In this document: positions 6,924-7,085 of the stretch, piece after piece
Position numbering within the stretch: position 1 is the stretch's first letter
How the letters are laid out: the number at the start of each line of letters is the position of its first letter
Assembly: GCA_002404095.1 (NCBI GenBank)
Contig: DHJA01000003.1
Location: 40,506 to 47,590 of the forward strand
DNA length: 7,085 nt
Source of the DNA: Planctomycetaceae bacterium UBA4732
Lineage (GTDB): Bacteria > Planctomycetota > Planctomycetia > Gemmatales > Gemmataceae
Direction: 5' to 3'
Notes under the pieces: generated by a model
Told to the model about the DNA's origin: nothing
The model's input: the letters and a program-made list of their open reading frames with translations, nothing else
Databases searched by the model: none
Made by a program: the position numbers and the translations under genes

Positions 6924-6930
6924 TCCTCCC
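6924..6930 (-). promoter_or_regulatory. Ribosome binding site of the antitoxin
   Basis: GGGAGGA on the minus strand, with GGAGG seven bases before the ATG at 6917. It is the strongest Shine-Dalgarno site in the operon and agrees with the antitoxin being translated in excess of the coupled toxin. Confidence 0.7.
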
Positions 6931-6953
6931 GGTGCTTCGATGGGCCCCGCCTC

Positions 6954-6959
6954 ATTCTA
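6954..6959 (-). promoter_or_regulatory. Possible -10 element upstream of the antitoxin
   Basis: TAGAAT on the minus strand lies about 37 bases before the antitoxin ATG. No acceptable -35 hexamer is found at 16-18 bases upstream; that position falls across the repeat junction at 6980/6981. It is listed as the only promoter-like element in this flank and may be chance. Confidence 0.2.
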
Positions 6960-6980
6960 CCACGCCGCGGAAGAAAGGCC

Positions 6981-7085
6981 GACGGATTGAACTCGATCTT
7001 GGCCAAGCCATTGCGCATCTTCTGCACCCGCCCGACGCCGTACTCCTTGTACATGTCGTTCGTGCTGCGGACCAGGTCGCCTTCG
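6981..7085. repeat. Direct repeat copy 2 (window end)
   Basis: This is an exact copy of 6027-6131 at an offset of 954 bases, a multiple of three. It runs to the last base of the window. All 105 positions match, which implies a very recent duplication or an assembly artefact. Confidence 0.97.

Larger units (their letters stand above)
6899..7085 (-). pseudogene. Truncated second copy of the helicase 5' end (partial, runs off the window)
   Basis: Read on the minus strand from 7084, this copy encodes the helicase residues EGDLVRST...IEFNPS in the same frame. It then leaves helicase sequence at 6980 and continues through 26 unrelated codons (AFLPRRGRMRRG...) to a TGA at 6901-6899, 17 bases inside the antitoxin gene. 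None of the helicase ATPase motifs are present after the junction, so it cannot make a working enzyme. If the unseen upstream part equals the known gene, the product would be about 86 residues: the N-terminal KOW-like segment plus a short tail. Its stop overlaps the antitoxin start region, so it could even couple to antitoxin translation. An assembly artefact is the main alternative. Confidence 0.55.

Noticed and set aside
6027..7085. The 105-base repeats as target-site duplications of a mobile element
   Set aside because: Target-site duplications are normally 2-14 bases, and the interval contains only an antitoxin and a toxin, with no transposase, integrase or terminal inverted repeats.

Overview
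The window is GC-rich, gene-dense bacterial DNA with five protein-coding genes and the edge of a sixth, truncated one. No rRNA, tRNA, CRISPR array or insertion sequence is visible. The style of the proteins suggests a Planctomycetota-like bacterium: an elongated FabF-type ketosynthase, a divergent NCS2-like permease, and a PIN toxin whose antitoxin ends in a 'GMFKDDP...YRR' tail. This is recognition from memory and was not confirmed by a search.

Layout: (1) 28-1317, minus strand, a complete FabF-type beta-ketoacyl-ACP synthase with a recognisable promoter. (2) 1318-1532, a divergent intergenic region. (3) 1533-3188, plus strand, a 551-residue multi-spanning permease of the xanthine/uracil (NCS2) type. 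(4) 3189-3373, a convergent intergenic region with GC-rich inverted repeats and a terminator usable in both directions. (5) 3374-6917, a minus-strand operon read from high to low coordinates: a HicB-like/VapB-tailed antitoxin, a PIN-domain (VapC-type) toxin, then a 943-residue RapA-like SNF2 helicase. Both gene junctions in this operon are 4-base start/stop overlaps (ATGA and GTGA), so the three genes are probably translationally coupled. (6) 6981-7085, an exact 105-base second copy of 6027-6131, which is codons 26-60 of the helicase.

The two points that most deserve attention are in the right half. First, an ordinary-looking toxin-antitoxin pair is stitched to a large ATP-dependent translocase with no DISARM or BREX partner in view, which is a candidate defence or genome-maintenance operon. 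Second, the end of the window repeats the helicase 5' end in the same reading frame at an offset of exactly 954 bases. The simplest biological reading is a tandem duplication of a unit holding the toxin-antitoxin pair plus the helicase N-terminus. The main alternative is an assembly artefact at a contig end. The left half (ketosynthase and permease) looks like ordinary housekeeping or metabolic genes with no evident link to the operon.
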